DNA of 27,163 bases from a virus, in IMG/VR virus record IMGVR_UViG_3300037234_000416, positions 1-27,163 of that record; one strand, 5' to 3'. Position 1 is the stretch's first letter. Each line of letters starts with the position of its first letter. This document shows, one piece after another, positions 18,274-27,163 of the stretch. Made by a program: the position numbers and the translations under genes. The notes under the pieces were generated by a model. That model worked only from the letters and a program-made list of their open reading frames with translations, made no database searches and had not been told where the DNA came from.

Positions 18274-21200
18274 TTAAAACAACACCATCATAGAACCAAG
18301 TAATTTGAAATTTCCTGACGCGCTGTTAATCGTTGTAGGATCAACTACACCAGGTGTACCTGCCAATCCTACTTGGACAGAGGCACGTATCATTCCTACT
18401 GAGGCTCCTGCCAAATACTGGGGATTCGTAGCAAATGTTTCATCGGGTGAAACATTAAACCCCATAACTGCCCAAACTAGATCACTGTAAGTAGCATAGA
18501 TAAAGCTTGTATCATCTTCGATAAATGAAAACCCTCTTCTTATATGTGAGCTATCTTCTAACGCATAAAAACCATCACCGACATTTCTAAGGCTGGCTGT
18601 TAGAGTGATTTCTCTTGACGGAACGCCGTCTATGATATGCGCTCTACCCGCATCAAATAAATATGGTTGATGTAAATTAGAGCCGATAGATATACGTGAT
18701 CCTGAATTATAAAATTGAGATATGTCTGCCTCACCAGATTCAAATATTGCAAACTCATCTATTTGATTACTGTAAGCGTCCGGCGTAATCATTCCTGTGT
18801 TTAAATATTTAACAACATCCCAATGAGCACCACCACTGGCTGAAGCAGAAGAAGCAAAATTACCAACCCCAATCTCATTACTCGCATGGGCTGATGCCAT
18901 TTGTCCTGAGCCGTCTATCTTCAATTCACCGTTGACATATACGTAATAATCACTTCCTTTCCCTGTTATTAAGATATCGATGAAACGGGTATGAGGTGCA
19001 AACGGTTGTAACTCTGCACTTCTAGTATCCGTAGAATTAGTCGTGTATATAGTAGATCGCGTTACGCGATGACTGATCCGTTTAACTCCGTCTTTAACAT
19101 CTATAACGATTCCAGAGGCGTTAGGATCAGTCTTATCTACTTTCACACGCACATTTACTGCCCAACCCGTTGCATTATTAAATGACGGATTTATTATATA
19201 ATTACCCGGATTTGCTCCATAACCTTCGTAATTTTGTGCAAGTACACCACCACTAACCTGCATCGCTGTTGATTCGGTAGCAGTACCAAACCAAGTCCAC
19301 CCATCTGCACTTGGTAAAACATTCATATCCGTAATTTTAGACCATGCTGGAGCATCTCGAAACCCACCGCCAAGCCATGCATGACCATCATTAAAGTTAT
19401 CTGAAAATATAAAGGTCTGCGCTATCAATGTATCCTCTTCCGCCCCATTCACAACAAGCGTTATGAAATCAGCTCCATCCCCCTCGATTCTCCACTTAAC
19501 TCCAATATCATGATCCCCTACGCTAACATCAGTAGAGCCAGTTAATGTAACTGTTGATCCATCTTCTTCATAAATCTTTACAGATGCAAAACCTGTGCTA
19601 GCATCACACCTTATTGTTATTCTATTTGATTCGATACCTTTAATTAAATCTAAAACAACCCCGTCTTTTTGAAAAGCACCACCACGAACAAGAGCTGTAC
19701 CTACCTTACCTTTAATAAAATCAGACAAAGGTTTAATGAGTGCTGCACCTTGCGAATTTTTAGATCCAGTAAAACAATTTAACCGACCTTTAAACGCACC
19801 ACCAACCGGATCTAAAAAAGCATCAGAACTTTGTGGAATTAAAACGCAGTTGTGGTCGCCACCGTGAGGATATCTTGCAGTAAATGATTTTAACCAAACA
19901 ATAGAAGCACCGGCAAACGCCACATTTAATTGATAAGTGACTCCCGCACTTAATACAGGCGGAGTACTAAATTCAACTCTATGCCATGATAGATCAGAGC
20001 CTACATCCTCCGCTTGTAGCGTCCCTGTTTGACCATTTAGAGTAACTGTGATTGCGCCAGTTGGAGTTCCTGTTTTTGAAAGATGTAAGAGGGAATGAGT
20101 TATAGCAGTGTCCTTACCTACTGATACTGCATTATTCACGCTACCGGCTGAAATCGTAGAGCCGTTAGCTTTTGAGTTGCTCGCACCTAACATTCCAGCA
20201 GCGATTTCACCCTCACCACTATCGGGCATTCCACCCCAATGAGCACCCGCCCACATGTTATTATAGAAAGCTGGTCGCCAACCAGCCGCAACAATACTAG
20301 GCCAATCAGAGGGTGTTAGATAATCGGATAACTTAGGTATAACAACATTTCTGACATTCTGCACTATTAAGCTGCTGTCTCCAATAATAATTGGCGATAG
20401 ACCGAAGCAATGGAATAATTTACCGATGAACTTAGTGCCAGTACCAGTGTTGATAGTTACCCCGATGGGAAGCTCTACACTATTTGTGCTTTCAGATGCG
20501 GAAAGCAATGAAAGAGAATCATCGGTCGTCCCGTTAAATACAGCACCGTATCTCGCTGCATGAGGGTTACCTATACCCTGCAACACAGCAATATTATTAT
20601 TCGCCAATTCATGGTCACCATAACCATCAAATGTTTGAGGTGCTACAATCAAATATGTCGCGCCTCCATCACCTGCCGTGTAATAACCACGTGTTTGTAT
20701 AAGTAAACCGGTGGCAAGTGAGTCAACTTTCATCAAAGCTACACTGTCATAAATACCATCAACAGTAAGAAGTTGCGGTGCTACTGATACTTGTAAATCA
20801 CCTGCACTATCAAAACTTAAATGTTTACCGCTTCTATTTGCAGCATCAGCATCAATAGTAAAATCACCATCGATGTCAATTTCATCAGATAGTCGGAATG
20901 TACGATTAAGGATGTCTTGTTGTTGTTGTGATACAAAAGTTCGCTTATCAAAAACATCTTCATGAATATCGGGAAAGAACGCACCTTGACTAGAAAACCC
21001 AGTCTTTTGATCGTCGTCATAATCAGACCGAATATACCATATGTAATCAGTTGGTAGATTACCTGCAACACGAGTAATAATACCACCTGCATCATTGCCA
21101 ATACCTGCGACAGTGTAATCAGTATCAACAACTAATTCAGTACGTGCACCGAGGTCAGTTGTTTCAAATATTTTTAATTGAGTTTTATCAGTAACTCTGA

Positions 21201-21276
21201 AAGTGTATGAATATGTATCTGATAAACCATTACCGGTATATGGCCCTGATGTGATGTTTACAGTGTTAACAGTCAT
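18274..21276 (-). CDS. Tail fibre / receptor-binding protein
   Basis: The first ~140 residues match the T7 gp17-type virion-attachment domain (YTYSYTFRVTDKTQLKIF-like strand, DTDYTVAGIGNDAGGIIT, then FPDIHEDVFDKRTFVSQQ). The 860-residue remainder is beta-rich. A GDGGATYL segment around 200 recalls pectate-lyase-type spikes. Two stretches, about 480-625 and about 670-830, look like concanavalin/LamG lectin folds (for example YYVYVNGELKIDGSG). It would bind surface glycans. GAGGATG precedes the ATG. Placed just downstream of the giant protein and upstream of lysis genes, as in many podoviruses. Exact C-terminal fold uncertain. Confidence 0.7.
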   Translation of the reverse strand: MTVNTVNITSGPYTGNGLSDTYSYTFRVTDKTQLKIFETTDLGARTELVVDTDYTVAGIGNDAGGIITRVAGNLPTDYIWYIRSDYDDDQKTGFSSQGAFFPDIHEDVFDKRTFVSQQQQDILNRTFRLSDEIDIDGDFTIDADAANRSGKHLSFDSAGDLQVSVAPQLLTVDGIYDSVALMKVDSLATGLLIQTRGYYTAGDGGATYLIVAPQTFDGYGDHELANNNIAVLQGIGNPHAARYGAVFNGTTDDSLSLLSASESTNSVELPIGVTINTGTGTKFIGKLFHCFGLSPIIIGDSSLIVQNVRNVVIPKLSDYLTPSDWPSIVAAGWRPAFYNNMWAGAHWGGMPDSGEGEIAAGMLGASNSKANGSTISAGSVNNAVSVGKDTAITHSLLHLSKTGTPTGAITVTLNGQTGTLQAEDVGSDLSWHRVEFSTPPVLSAGVTYQLNVAFAGASIVWLKSFTARYPHGGDHNCVLIPQSSDAFLDPVGGAFKGRLNCFTGSKNSQGAALIKPLSDFIKGKVGTALVRGGAFQKDGVVLDLIKGIESNRITIRCDASTGFASVKIYEEDGSTVTLTGSTDVSVGDHDIGVKWRIEGDGADFITLVVNGAEEDTLIAQTFIFSDNFNDGHAWLGGGFRDAPAWSKITDMNVLPSADGWTWFGTATESTAMQVSGGVLAQNYEGYGANPGNYIINPSFNNATGWAVNVRVKVDKTDPNASGIVIDVKDGVKRISHRVTRSTIYTTNSTDTRSAELQPFAPHTRFIDILITGKGSDYYVYVNGELKIDGSGQMASAHASNEIGVGNFASSASASGGAHWDVVKYLNTGMITPDAYSNQIDEFAIFESGEADISQFYNSGSRISIGSNLHQPYLFDAGRAHIIDGVPSREITLTASLRNVGDGFYALEDSSHIRRGFSFIEDDTSFIYATYSDLVWAVMGFNVSPDETFATNPQYLAGASVGMIRASVQVGLAGTPGVVDPTTINSASGNFKLLGSMMVLF

Positions 21277-21306
21277 AGTGCATCCTCAATAATTTATATA
21301 AGTCTA

Positions 21307-24300
21307 TCACCGCTTAGGGCCAAATAACAGTTCACGCGTGGTGAGTTCTTCACCTTCTTCAATGACATCGTACAAATGCTCACCTGTAGCCCAGACTTGG
21401 TTTATACCTGGGATACCCAGTGTAGCACCTGCTAATTTACTAACATTCTTAATTTGACTCTTTGTGATCTCTTCATCGGTGAGAATGTTCTTAACTAACC
21501 CTTTACCTGACTCGATCCCGCGTTCCATTAGTGAAGCAACCGGTGTTGAGTTGTAACCAAAATCTGACAATGCACCACTGGCAACATCACGGACGAAAGG
21601 TATTGAGGTCAACGGATATAGAGCGACACCGGTTAAAAACTTACTCATTCTCTCATCTTCGTCATCGGGCTCGTCCAATTCACCGCGCATCAACATCTCA
21701 AAAAACACAGGTAAAGTAAACAAGAACATTACTTTAGCTGCGGTCGATGTTAGCGAGTAATCACCTGACTTTGCACCCCTAGCGAGGTCGCGGGTCAAAT
21801 TACCGAGTGAACTGAAGTAAGTCATGAACATGGTGAACGTGCTGTGAATCTTCGACTGGTTACGCATGATACGCGCCATGTCTTTAGTGGCACCGGAACC
21901 TTGTATGTTCTCAATAGTTGCATCTGCAAACTGCACCGCTTTTGCTTCATCACCATTGTTACTCAGGTGTTTGTCATAGGCTGCGTGCCAAGTCGGTAAA
22001 TCCACCATGTAAGTCTGGATCAATGCAATATGCTTCATTGAGGTTTCTTGAATAGCGGCCAATGCACCTGTTTTCTGGCTCAACCGGTTCATTGCATTTC
22101 GGATTTCACGATCCATTGTTTTAGTACGGTGGTTCAGCACTTTCGACCGCTCGCTTGCAAACTCCCACCCTGATTGTAAGTCATCACGGTTACCGAGTAA
22201 CTTGCGTGCTGCTCTCATGTACCAGCTGCGACCGATGGTTGTCTGTACACCTTTGATAGTTGGACCTGCACCGAGTTCAGCCGCAGACGTTAACAGACCA
22301 AATAACTGCATAATACCGGTGGTCGCTTTGAACCCCATGACACCGAGTGTAGTACCAAAACGTAACTGTTGGAACGCTTCGTCAATATAGGTCTTCACCG
22401 GTTGTTGACGACCATCTTTAGCAATATCATTTAACCAGGGTTTAAGTTCTTTGAACTCAGCTTCACCCATCACTGCTGTAATTGCGCTGGCAACATCAGG
22501 TGATTGTATCAATCGGTTTATTTGCCGCACTGCATCGTGGTGGGTGATGTAATGTATTGTTTCATTGAAGTGATCAGGTACGACTTCTAAACTCAGGTAA
22601 ATACGGTCATAGAATCCTGTACGCTCGTTCGTCGCACCGGCATTCACTGATGACTGAATACTGGCCGTATTGTTAAACATTGACTCTGTTTCCGCTTCAC
22701 GTTTCTCAGCGTTCTTTTCAGCTTTGTGAGAGCGTTTAGGGGAGTATTTAACGGGATAGTAACCACCTTTGAATGTACCGTGTTTAGTCTCAATAGGTGT
22801 CGCTTCAACCTTAGGTGGCACTAAACCTGTAGTACGACGGTGCACCTCAGAAAGTTGCGGATATAATGTTTCCATCTGATCCCATATTAACTGTACTAAC
22901 TCCCAATCACTCTTTGTCATATGAGCAAGTACGGCCTGTAATTTTGGGTTATCAAATGTTATTTCAGCGTCATTCTCAGGATTAGCCCAACCCTCACCGA
23001 GCAACAGTTTTTTCAAGTTACCCTGATTACCTGTGTTGAGTGCAACAGCAAGTATCTGATGACCTAATAATGTGTCATCAATCTCAGGGATGTATATATT
23101 AGTCATGTGACGTTTCTGATCTTCTTTGCTGCGACCCGCAATCGCTTTAATCACCGGTGTGGCCACGTCATCAACCATCTTCATTTTAACGTCGAGCGCA
23201 TTGGTGAACGGTTGTACTAATATGTCGTGACTGATACCGACGCGATCACCGCCATCTAGCCATGATGCAAGGAACGGTACTTTAGTCAGTTGTGAAATCC
23301 ACCGTTGAATGTGTTCTTGCGCGGTTGACTTGCGTGCATCATCTATGCGGCTGCGGCTTTCTTTCGTTTTGAAACGCGCATCTTGTTTGCCGATGCTGTC
23401 AATCCAGTTCGCTTTCAATGTTCTGAAATCAATCTCTTCTTGCATGGTGGTCATTTTGTTCGAGTACCGGGCAACATGCTCAATGTTCTTCACAGAGTCA
23501 TTGACACCCTGTAAGTCTGAGAAAGGTATATTTTTCCAATGGGTGACAAACGACTCATTCAGAACAGCGTTAGACAATACTAAACCGTCACCGTCTGACT
23601 CCATGCGTTCTTTCATCCACACGTTCAGACTCTCAATCTCTTTTAATGTGACTGATTTTCTGAACTCGAAGCGTTCGAGAATCTTGACAATTTGGTCCCA
23701 GTAACCCCCCTCCGCTTTCATTATTTCTTCACGTACTTTCTTCTTGTTGTAACGTGCCATGCGGTCAACAATTTTAGTCGTTTCATTCTTTGCATCAGTC
23801 GCAGCCATACCAAGGTAATAATTCATCACCTGACGCATTTTAGCAGTCGCAGCACCTTCTTTATTGCCAGCCGCTAACATTGTCGCGGCTTCCTGTGCGG
23901 CTCTTATTTCAGCTTTACGGTACTTACCTGGGTGAATCTCACGGAAAGATAATTTACCTATATTAGTCTTTGCTAAATCTTTAATTGTTTGACGGTCAAT
24001 CGTTGGGGCGTTGGTGCCTTTAGCAAGTGCCTTGAGTTCAGCAAGGATTAATTTACCACGCTCCTCATTTCGCACCGCTTCATCAGCCTCACGCTCAATG
24101 GTACCATCGGTGAGAATGTCACCGTGACGGTCAATCATACGTACTTCAGCATTCACCTCAGCTTGTACTTTAATTTTCGGTGCAGTGGTTAAATCATGTA
24201 ACATTTCAGAACCTGATTTGTAACCCAAGAACGCAGCCGCTTCATCAGGGTGAATACCCTCTTGACCTTTTGCAGTCATGCCACGTAACTCAGGGGGAAT

Positions 24301-27163
24301 GACAACGGATTTACGACCCAGCTTGTTTGTTTTCTCTTCACCCACCATTTCTTTAACAGTGGCATGGTCAAGCTTGATATCGCCGTCTTTTAACTGGTTA
24401 CGGGCTTCATAGACCTGCTGCTTATTTAAGCTTTCAATCTCTTCATCAATGATGTCCTGCTTTTCTTCCTTCCACCCTTTCTTCCTTTGCCGGGTAAGTT
24501 GCTTGATGATTTTGTCACGTAGAGTTTCAGACTGTACATCTTTAACTTTTTCCTGACGTGTTTGATAATCAGCAAACTCTTCTTCAGTCATCCCTGCCAT
24601 AGCAGCATCAGTGAACATCGGTTCAACTCGTGCACGTGCCTCAGCAGCTGCAATCTGTTCTTCAGTGGCAAGAAGACGGTCGAACACTTGACGCATTTCA
24701 GGGTCAAGTTTCACACCGAGTTGACCTTTCATTGCTTGGTAAATACGTGACAACCATCGTGCAAACGCTCTGAATGCATTACGCAATTCAATCGACGGTG
24801 CTTTACCTTCCATCAGATATGTTTCAAATCCACGTGCAAATTGCTCATGCACAGCACGACGTATTGCTGAATCTTTGTCTTTGTTATCAGTGGTACCATC
24901 GTCAAGGAACGTGATGACATCTTCAGGGGTGATTTCAACAGGTGTTTTATCAGTACGCTCACCTTGTTTTAGTACATCGAATTCACCATCAACATAAGTC
25001 ATTGCTTCTTTAGCAACATCTTCAGCATTACGCTTGTACCAGCTGTTGATACTCTGAAGCATCTCAGTATTACCGTTGACTTCCATCTCATACATGAAGT
25101 GTGCGAACTCATGCAGGAATGTTGAAAGGTCAGCAGCTTCAGTCAGGCGGATGACACTGTTAGCAGGATCATAGTAACCGCGTGCTTCTTGTTTGAATGT
25201 AGTACCGGTGCTTATGTCCAATCCGCGCTCAGTTGCTGATTCACCGTTAACAAACGCGTCAAGCACTCGCATATCAGCAGCAGCTAACATATTAGCTACG
25301 TTTCTTTCATTAACATCTAGCTTCTTCGTGTTCAGCATGACAGCAGCTGCATTGGTGGACTCGACTGCTTTTAGTAGTGTTGCAAGTTTACCGCCTCTTA
25401 ACTGACCACCATGTTTCTCGAAATCAAACGGTAAGAAACCGACAGGCACATGTTGACCATTCAGAAGTAACACACCTTCATCACCTTGTGATAAGTCTTC
25501 AATAATTGATTTCGCAGTAGCAGGTGATGTTATGGCTTTTCTATTTTTTGTCGATAGTCTCTCTAAAGTACGTTCAACTAAGTCAACTTTATTAGAGGTT
25601 TCCGCTATAGGTATGAAGTCACTCGTACCATCTTCATGAGTAAAATCTACAGGTGTCACAGCCATAATACCTTTCGACTCAACACCGCTACCGTCTAGTA
25701 GGTTTTTTATTTTCGCTGATATGGTTTTATCAGCACTAGATAAAACCGATATGTCTGAAGGGTGATTGTGTGAAAAGTAAACTTGTGTCGCACCTTCTAC
25801 ACTCACAGCCCAACCTGCGACAGCAGCAGGGTCAACACTGGCTGCATCTTTGACACCCATAGTGTGATTCAAGATCGCAAGGGGTTTATTATCTTTATCG
25901 AGCGTAATAGCCCAAAACTTTTCTTGAGGTGACTTACTTAAAGCAATTGTTGCCAGAGCAACTTTAGCCGGTGTATCAAGGGTTTCAAATCCGACTTCAA
26001 CTTGCTTAATAGTTTCACGCCCGGTGATGATCGCTCTGTCTCGTACTTCATCGGTGGGCTGTACGTCCCCTGGTGTTTCTGTGTATTTTCCTGATTCATC
26101 TAAATTACCTTCTAATAAGTCGGTAGGAGCTTCCTGTGCAAACATCGCTTCAACATCACCGAAATCTTCTTGAATTTCTGTGAATGAGTCACTTTCAAAT
26201 GCAACCACCCAGTTAAGGCCTTGCACCATTAATCCGTCATGACCTTCAGATTTAAAGAATTCACGTTTAGCAATTGCTTCTTCAGCGGTCATACCCTCAG
26301 TGACAGCTTCAAATGTTTCAGCACTGATAGTAAGCGGCTTCTTTAACTGAATCTTATGGACGGTAACATCGTTACCGTGACGCGCTGCATTACCAACATC
26401 CTGTGCGCCGGTATAATGGCCAAAGTACGCGGATGGTGTTTTCTTCGGATCTATTTCGTCAAGTTTTTGATCGTTGAGCTTACCTTCTGGATCGTGCGCT
26501 CGATGAACGACGGTGATTTCTTCTCCACGTTCTGCTCGCTGGAACTCGGATAAAGCTTGTTCGTCAGTTCTTGTTTTCGCTTCTTCGATAAGGGCTTGGT
26601 TTTCGGTGATGGGTCTTCGTCCACGATCTCCATCTTCTCGTTCAAGTATTTTGCCATCTTCAATTACTCCGCGTTGTTCTAACAGTGTAGCACGTTGTTC
26701 CACATCTGCAAGCAATACATCATTAAAGTTACTTTCAGCAGTGTCCATATCGCCACGACCACCTAGTTCTTGGTCTTCTCTTTGCTCTTGCCTGTACGTG
26801 CTCACCGCTTTACTGAGGTCGGTGAAGTCACCCTCTGAGTCTTCAATAAACGCTTCAATTTCATCAACTAAGTCAAGGTGTGTGATTTCACCGGTGTCAT
26901 CATACTGGTTAAATAAATCATTTAATGCGTCTGATTCAACCTGTGCTTGTTCAAGTATCAACTCACCCTCAAGACGTGCACGCTCTCCGGTTGCGGGACC
27001 TTCAATGATTAACCCTGAATCTTGGTACACTTGTTGCACAGTCTTACCTTGACGACGTGCTTGAGCAGTCGCCCATGCAGGGACAATCTGAGCCATGATT
27101 GATGCATTCGCAGGTGTCACAGCACCGGTGTCAATCAGTTGGTCACGAACCTGTGTATAAATT
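21307..27163 (-). CDS. Giant multi-domain virion/polyvalent protein, 5' end outside the window
   Basis: The frame is open to the right edge. GTG 27120 is internal, and upstream residues (IYTQVRDQLIDTGA) continue naturally. Numbered from that GTG, visible parts are: an N-terminal VTPANASIMAQIVPAWATAQ segment common to such proteins; a possible ADP-ribosyltransferase-like or related small domain (about 203-310, ending DGLMVQGLNWVVAF); a RadC/JAB metalloprotease-like domain with HNHPSD...SSAD (451-464); a zincin motif HEFAH (670-674); long charged helices; and near the C-terminus a hydrophobic helix (VMFLFTLPVFFEML) and a TTRELLFGP ending. Such proteins are carried in the virion and injected with DNA. 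Enzymatic activity is inferred from motifs. Confidence 0.7.
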   Translation of the reverse strand, partial: IYTQVRDQLIDTGAVTPANASIMAQIVPAWATAQARRQGKTVQQVYQDSGLIIEGPATGERARLEGELILEQAQVESDALNDLFNQYDDTGEITHLDLVDEIEAFIEDSEGDFTDLSKAVSTYRQEQREDQELGGRGDMDTAESNFNDVLLADVEQRATLLEQRGVIEDGKILEREDGDRGRRPITENQALIEEAKTRTDEQALSEFQRAERGEEITVVHRAHDPEGKLNDQKLDEIDPKKTPSAYFGHYTGAQDVGNAARHGNDVTVHKIQLKKPLTISAETFEAVTEGMTAEEAIAKREFFKSEGHDGLMVQGLNWVVAFESDSFTEIQEDFGDVEAMFAQEAPTDLLEGNLDESGKYTETPGDVQPTDEVRDRAIITGRETIKQVEVGFETLDTPAKVALATIALSKSPQEKFWAITLDKDNKPLAILNHTMGVKDAASVDPAAVAGWAVSVEGATQVYFSHNHPSDISVLSSADKTISAKIKNLLDGSGVESKGIMAVTPVDFTHEDGTSDFIPIAETSNKVDLVERTLERLSTKNRKAITSPATAKSIIEDLSQGDEGVLLLNGQHVPVGFLPFDFEKHGGQLRGGKLATLLKAVESTNAAAVMLNTKKLDVNERNVANMLAAADMRVLDAFVNGESATERGLDISTGTTFKQEARGYYDPANSVIRLTEAADLSTFLHEFAHFMYEMEVNGNTEMLQSINSWYKRNAEDVAKEAMTYVDGEFDVLKQGERTDKTPVEITPEDVITFLDDGTTDNKDKDSAIRRAVHEQFARGFETYLMEGKAPSIELRNAFRAFARWLSRIYQAMKGQLGVKLDPEMRQVFDRLLATEEQIAAAEARARVEPMFTDAAMAGMTEEEFADYQTRQEKVKDVQSETLRDKIIKQLTRQRKKGWKEEKQDIIDEEIESLNKQQVYEARNQLKDGDIKLDHATVKEMVGEEKTNKLGRKSVVIPPELRGMTAKGQEGIHPDEAAAFLGYKSGSEMLHDLTTAPKIKVQAEVNAEVRMIDRHGDILTDGTIEREADEAVRNEERGKLILAELKALAKGTNAPTIDRQTIKDLAKTNIGKLSFREIHPGKYRKAEIRAAQEAATMLAAGNKEGAATAKMRQVMNYYLGMAATDAKNETTKIVDRMARYNKKKVREEIMKAEGGYWDQIVKILERFEFRKSVTLKEIESLNVWMKERMESDGDGLVLSNAVLNESFVTHWKNIPFSDLQGVNDSVKNIEHVARYSNKMTTMQEEIDFRTLKANWIDSIGKQDARFKTKESRSRIDDARKSTAQEHIQRWISQLTKVPFLASWLDGGDRVGISHDILVQPFTNALDVKMKMVDDVATPVIKAIAGRSKEDQKRHMTNIYIPEIDDTLLGHQILAVALNTGNQGNLKKLLLGEGWANPENDAEITFDNPKLQAVLAHMTKSDWELVQLIWDQMETLYPQLSEVHRRTTGLVPPKVEATPIETKHGTFKGGYYPVKYSPKRSHKAEKNAEKREAETESMFNNTASIQSSVNAGATNERTGFYDRIYLSLEVVPDHFNETIHYITHHDAVRQINRLIQSPDVASAITAVMGEAEFKELKPWLNDIAKDGRQQPVKTYIDEAFQQLRFGTTLGVMGFKATTGIMQLFGLLTSAAELGAGPTIKGVQTTIGRSWYMRAARKLLGNRDDLQSGWEFASERSKVLNHRTKTMDREIRNAMNRLSQKTGALAAIQETSMKHIALIQTYMVDLPTWHAAYDKHLSNNGDEAKAVQFADATIENIQGSGATKDMARIMRNQSKIHSTFTMFMTYFSSLGNLTRDLARGAKSGDYSLTSTAAKVMFLFTLPVFFEMLMRGELDEPDDEDERMSKFLTGVALYPLTSIPFVRDVASGALSDFGYNSTPVASLMERGIESGKGLVKNILTDEEITKSQIKNVSKLAGATLGIPGINQVWATGEHLYDVIEEGEELTTRELLFGPKR

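Noticed and set aside
26513-27052. 179-codon plus-strand Ser/Arg-rich frame opposite the giant gene
   Set aside because: It is an antisense by-product of acidic, Glu/Asp/Arg-rich codons in the giant protein, with no ribosome-binding site or domain.

Overview
This window looks like part of a dsDNA phage genome, probably a short-tailed (podovirus-like) phage. It is packed with small overlapping genes and replication genes, a lysis cassette, a tail fibre with a T7-fibre-like N-terminus, and a giant multi-domain protein of the internal-virion/polyvalent type. The sequence is AT-leaning. The ribosome-binding sites (GAGGTGA) fit a Gram-negative host, and the inner/outer-membrane spanin pair requires one. 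A marine gammaproteobacterium is a reasonable guess but is not proven here. I see no integrase, RNA polymerase, terminase, portal or capsid gene, so this is only part of the genome.

Layout. (1) 1-2936, plus strand: an accessory block of small genes. It starts inside a pentapeptide-repeat gene cut by the window edge and includes an HTH protein, several zinc-knuckle proteins, two single-gene units separated by an integron attC-like element (1270-1360), and a secreted protein with a CxxCH haem-binding motif just before a strong terminator. (2) 2937-6896, minus strand: a compact replication operon with an unknown 96-aa protein, a PP-loop PAPS-reductase-like protein, an 869-aa primase-SF3 helicase and two tiny genes. 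(3) 6955-7021: a divergent promoter region built around a palindrome whose two arms are the two -35 boxes. (4) 7055-16801, plus strand: a small RHH-like protein, a zinc-knuckle protein, a Pro/Ala-rich protein, a DUF2800 Cas4-like nuclease and a DUF2815 ssDNA-binding protein, then a terminator and a structured inverted repeat. These are followed by a family-B-like DNA polymerase with an N-terminal zinc ribbon, several small genes, a VRR-NUC nuclease, an HNH-AP2 homing endonuclease, and an SNF2/DEAD-type helicase whose start lies inside the homing endonuclease gene. (5) 16798-27163, minus strand: late genes read right to left. They are the giant protein (5' end outside the window), the tail fibre, a 33-aa peptide, an M15 endolysin, a holin candidate, overlapping i-spanin and o-spanin, and a coiled-coil membrane protein.

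The replication genes form a plausible complete set: primase-helicase, polymerase with 3'-5' exonuclease, ssDNA-binding protein, Cas4-like nuclease, second helicase and VRR-NUC resolvase-type nuclease. They are split over two divergent operons that share one control region. Three of these proteins carry a short PSF motif in or at the end of a flexible tail or linker. The most unusual items are the attC-like gene-cassette pair, the JAB plus HExxH giant protein, the CxxCH exported protein, the 10193-10279 inverted repeat, and a near-perfect 28-bp repeat flanking a single gene.
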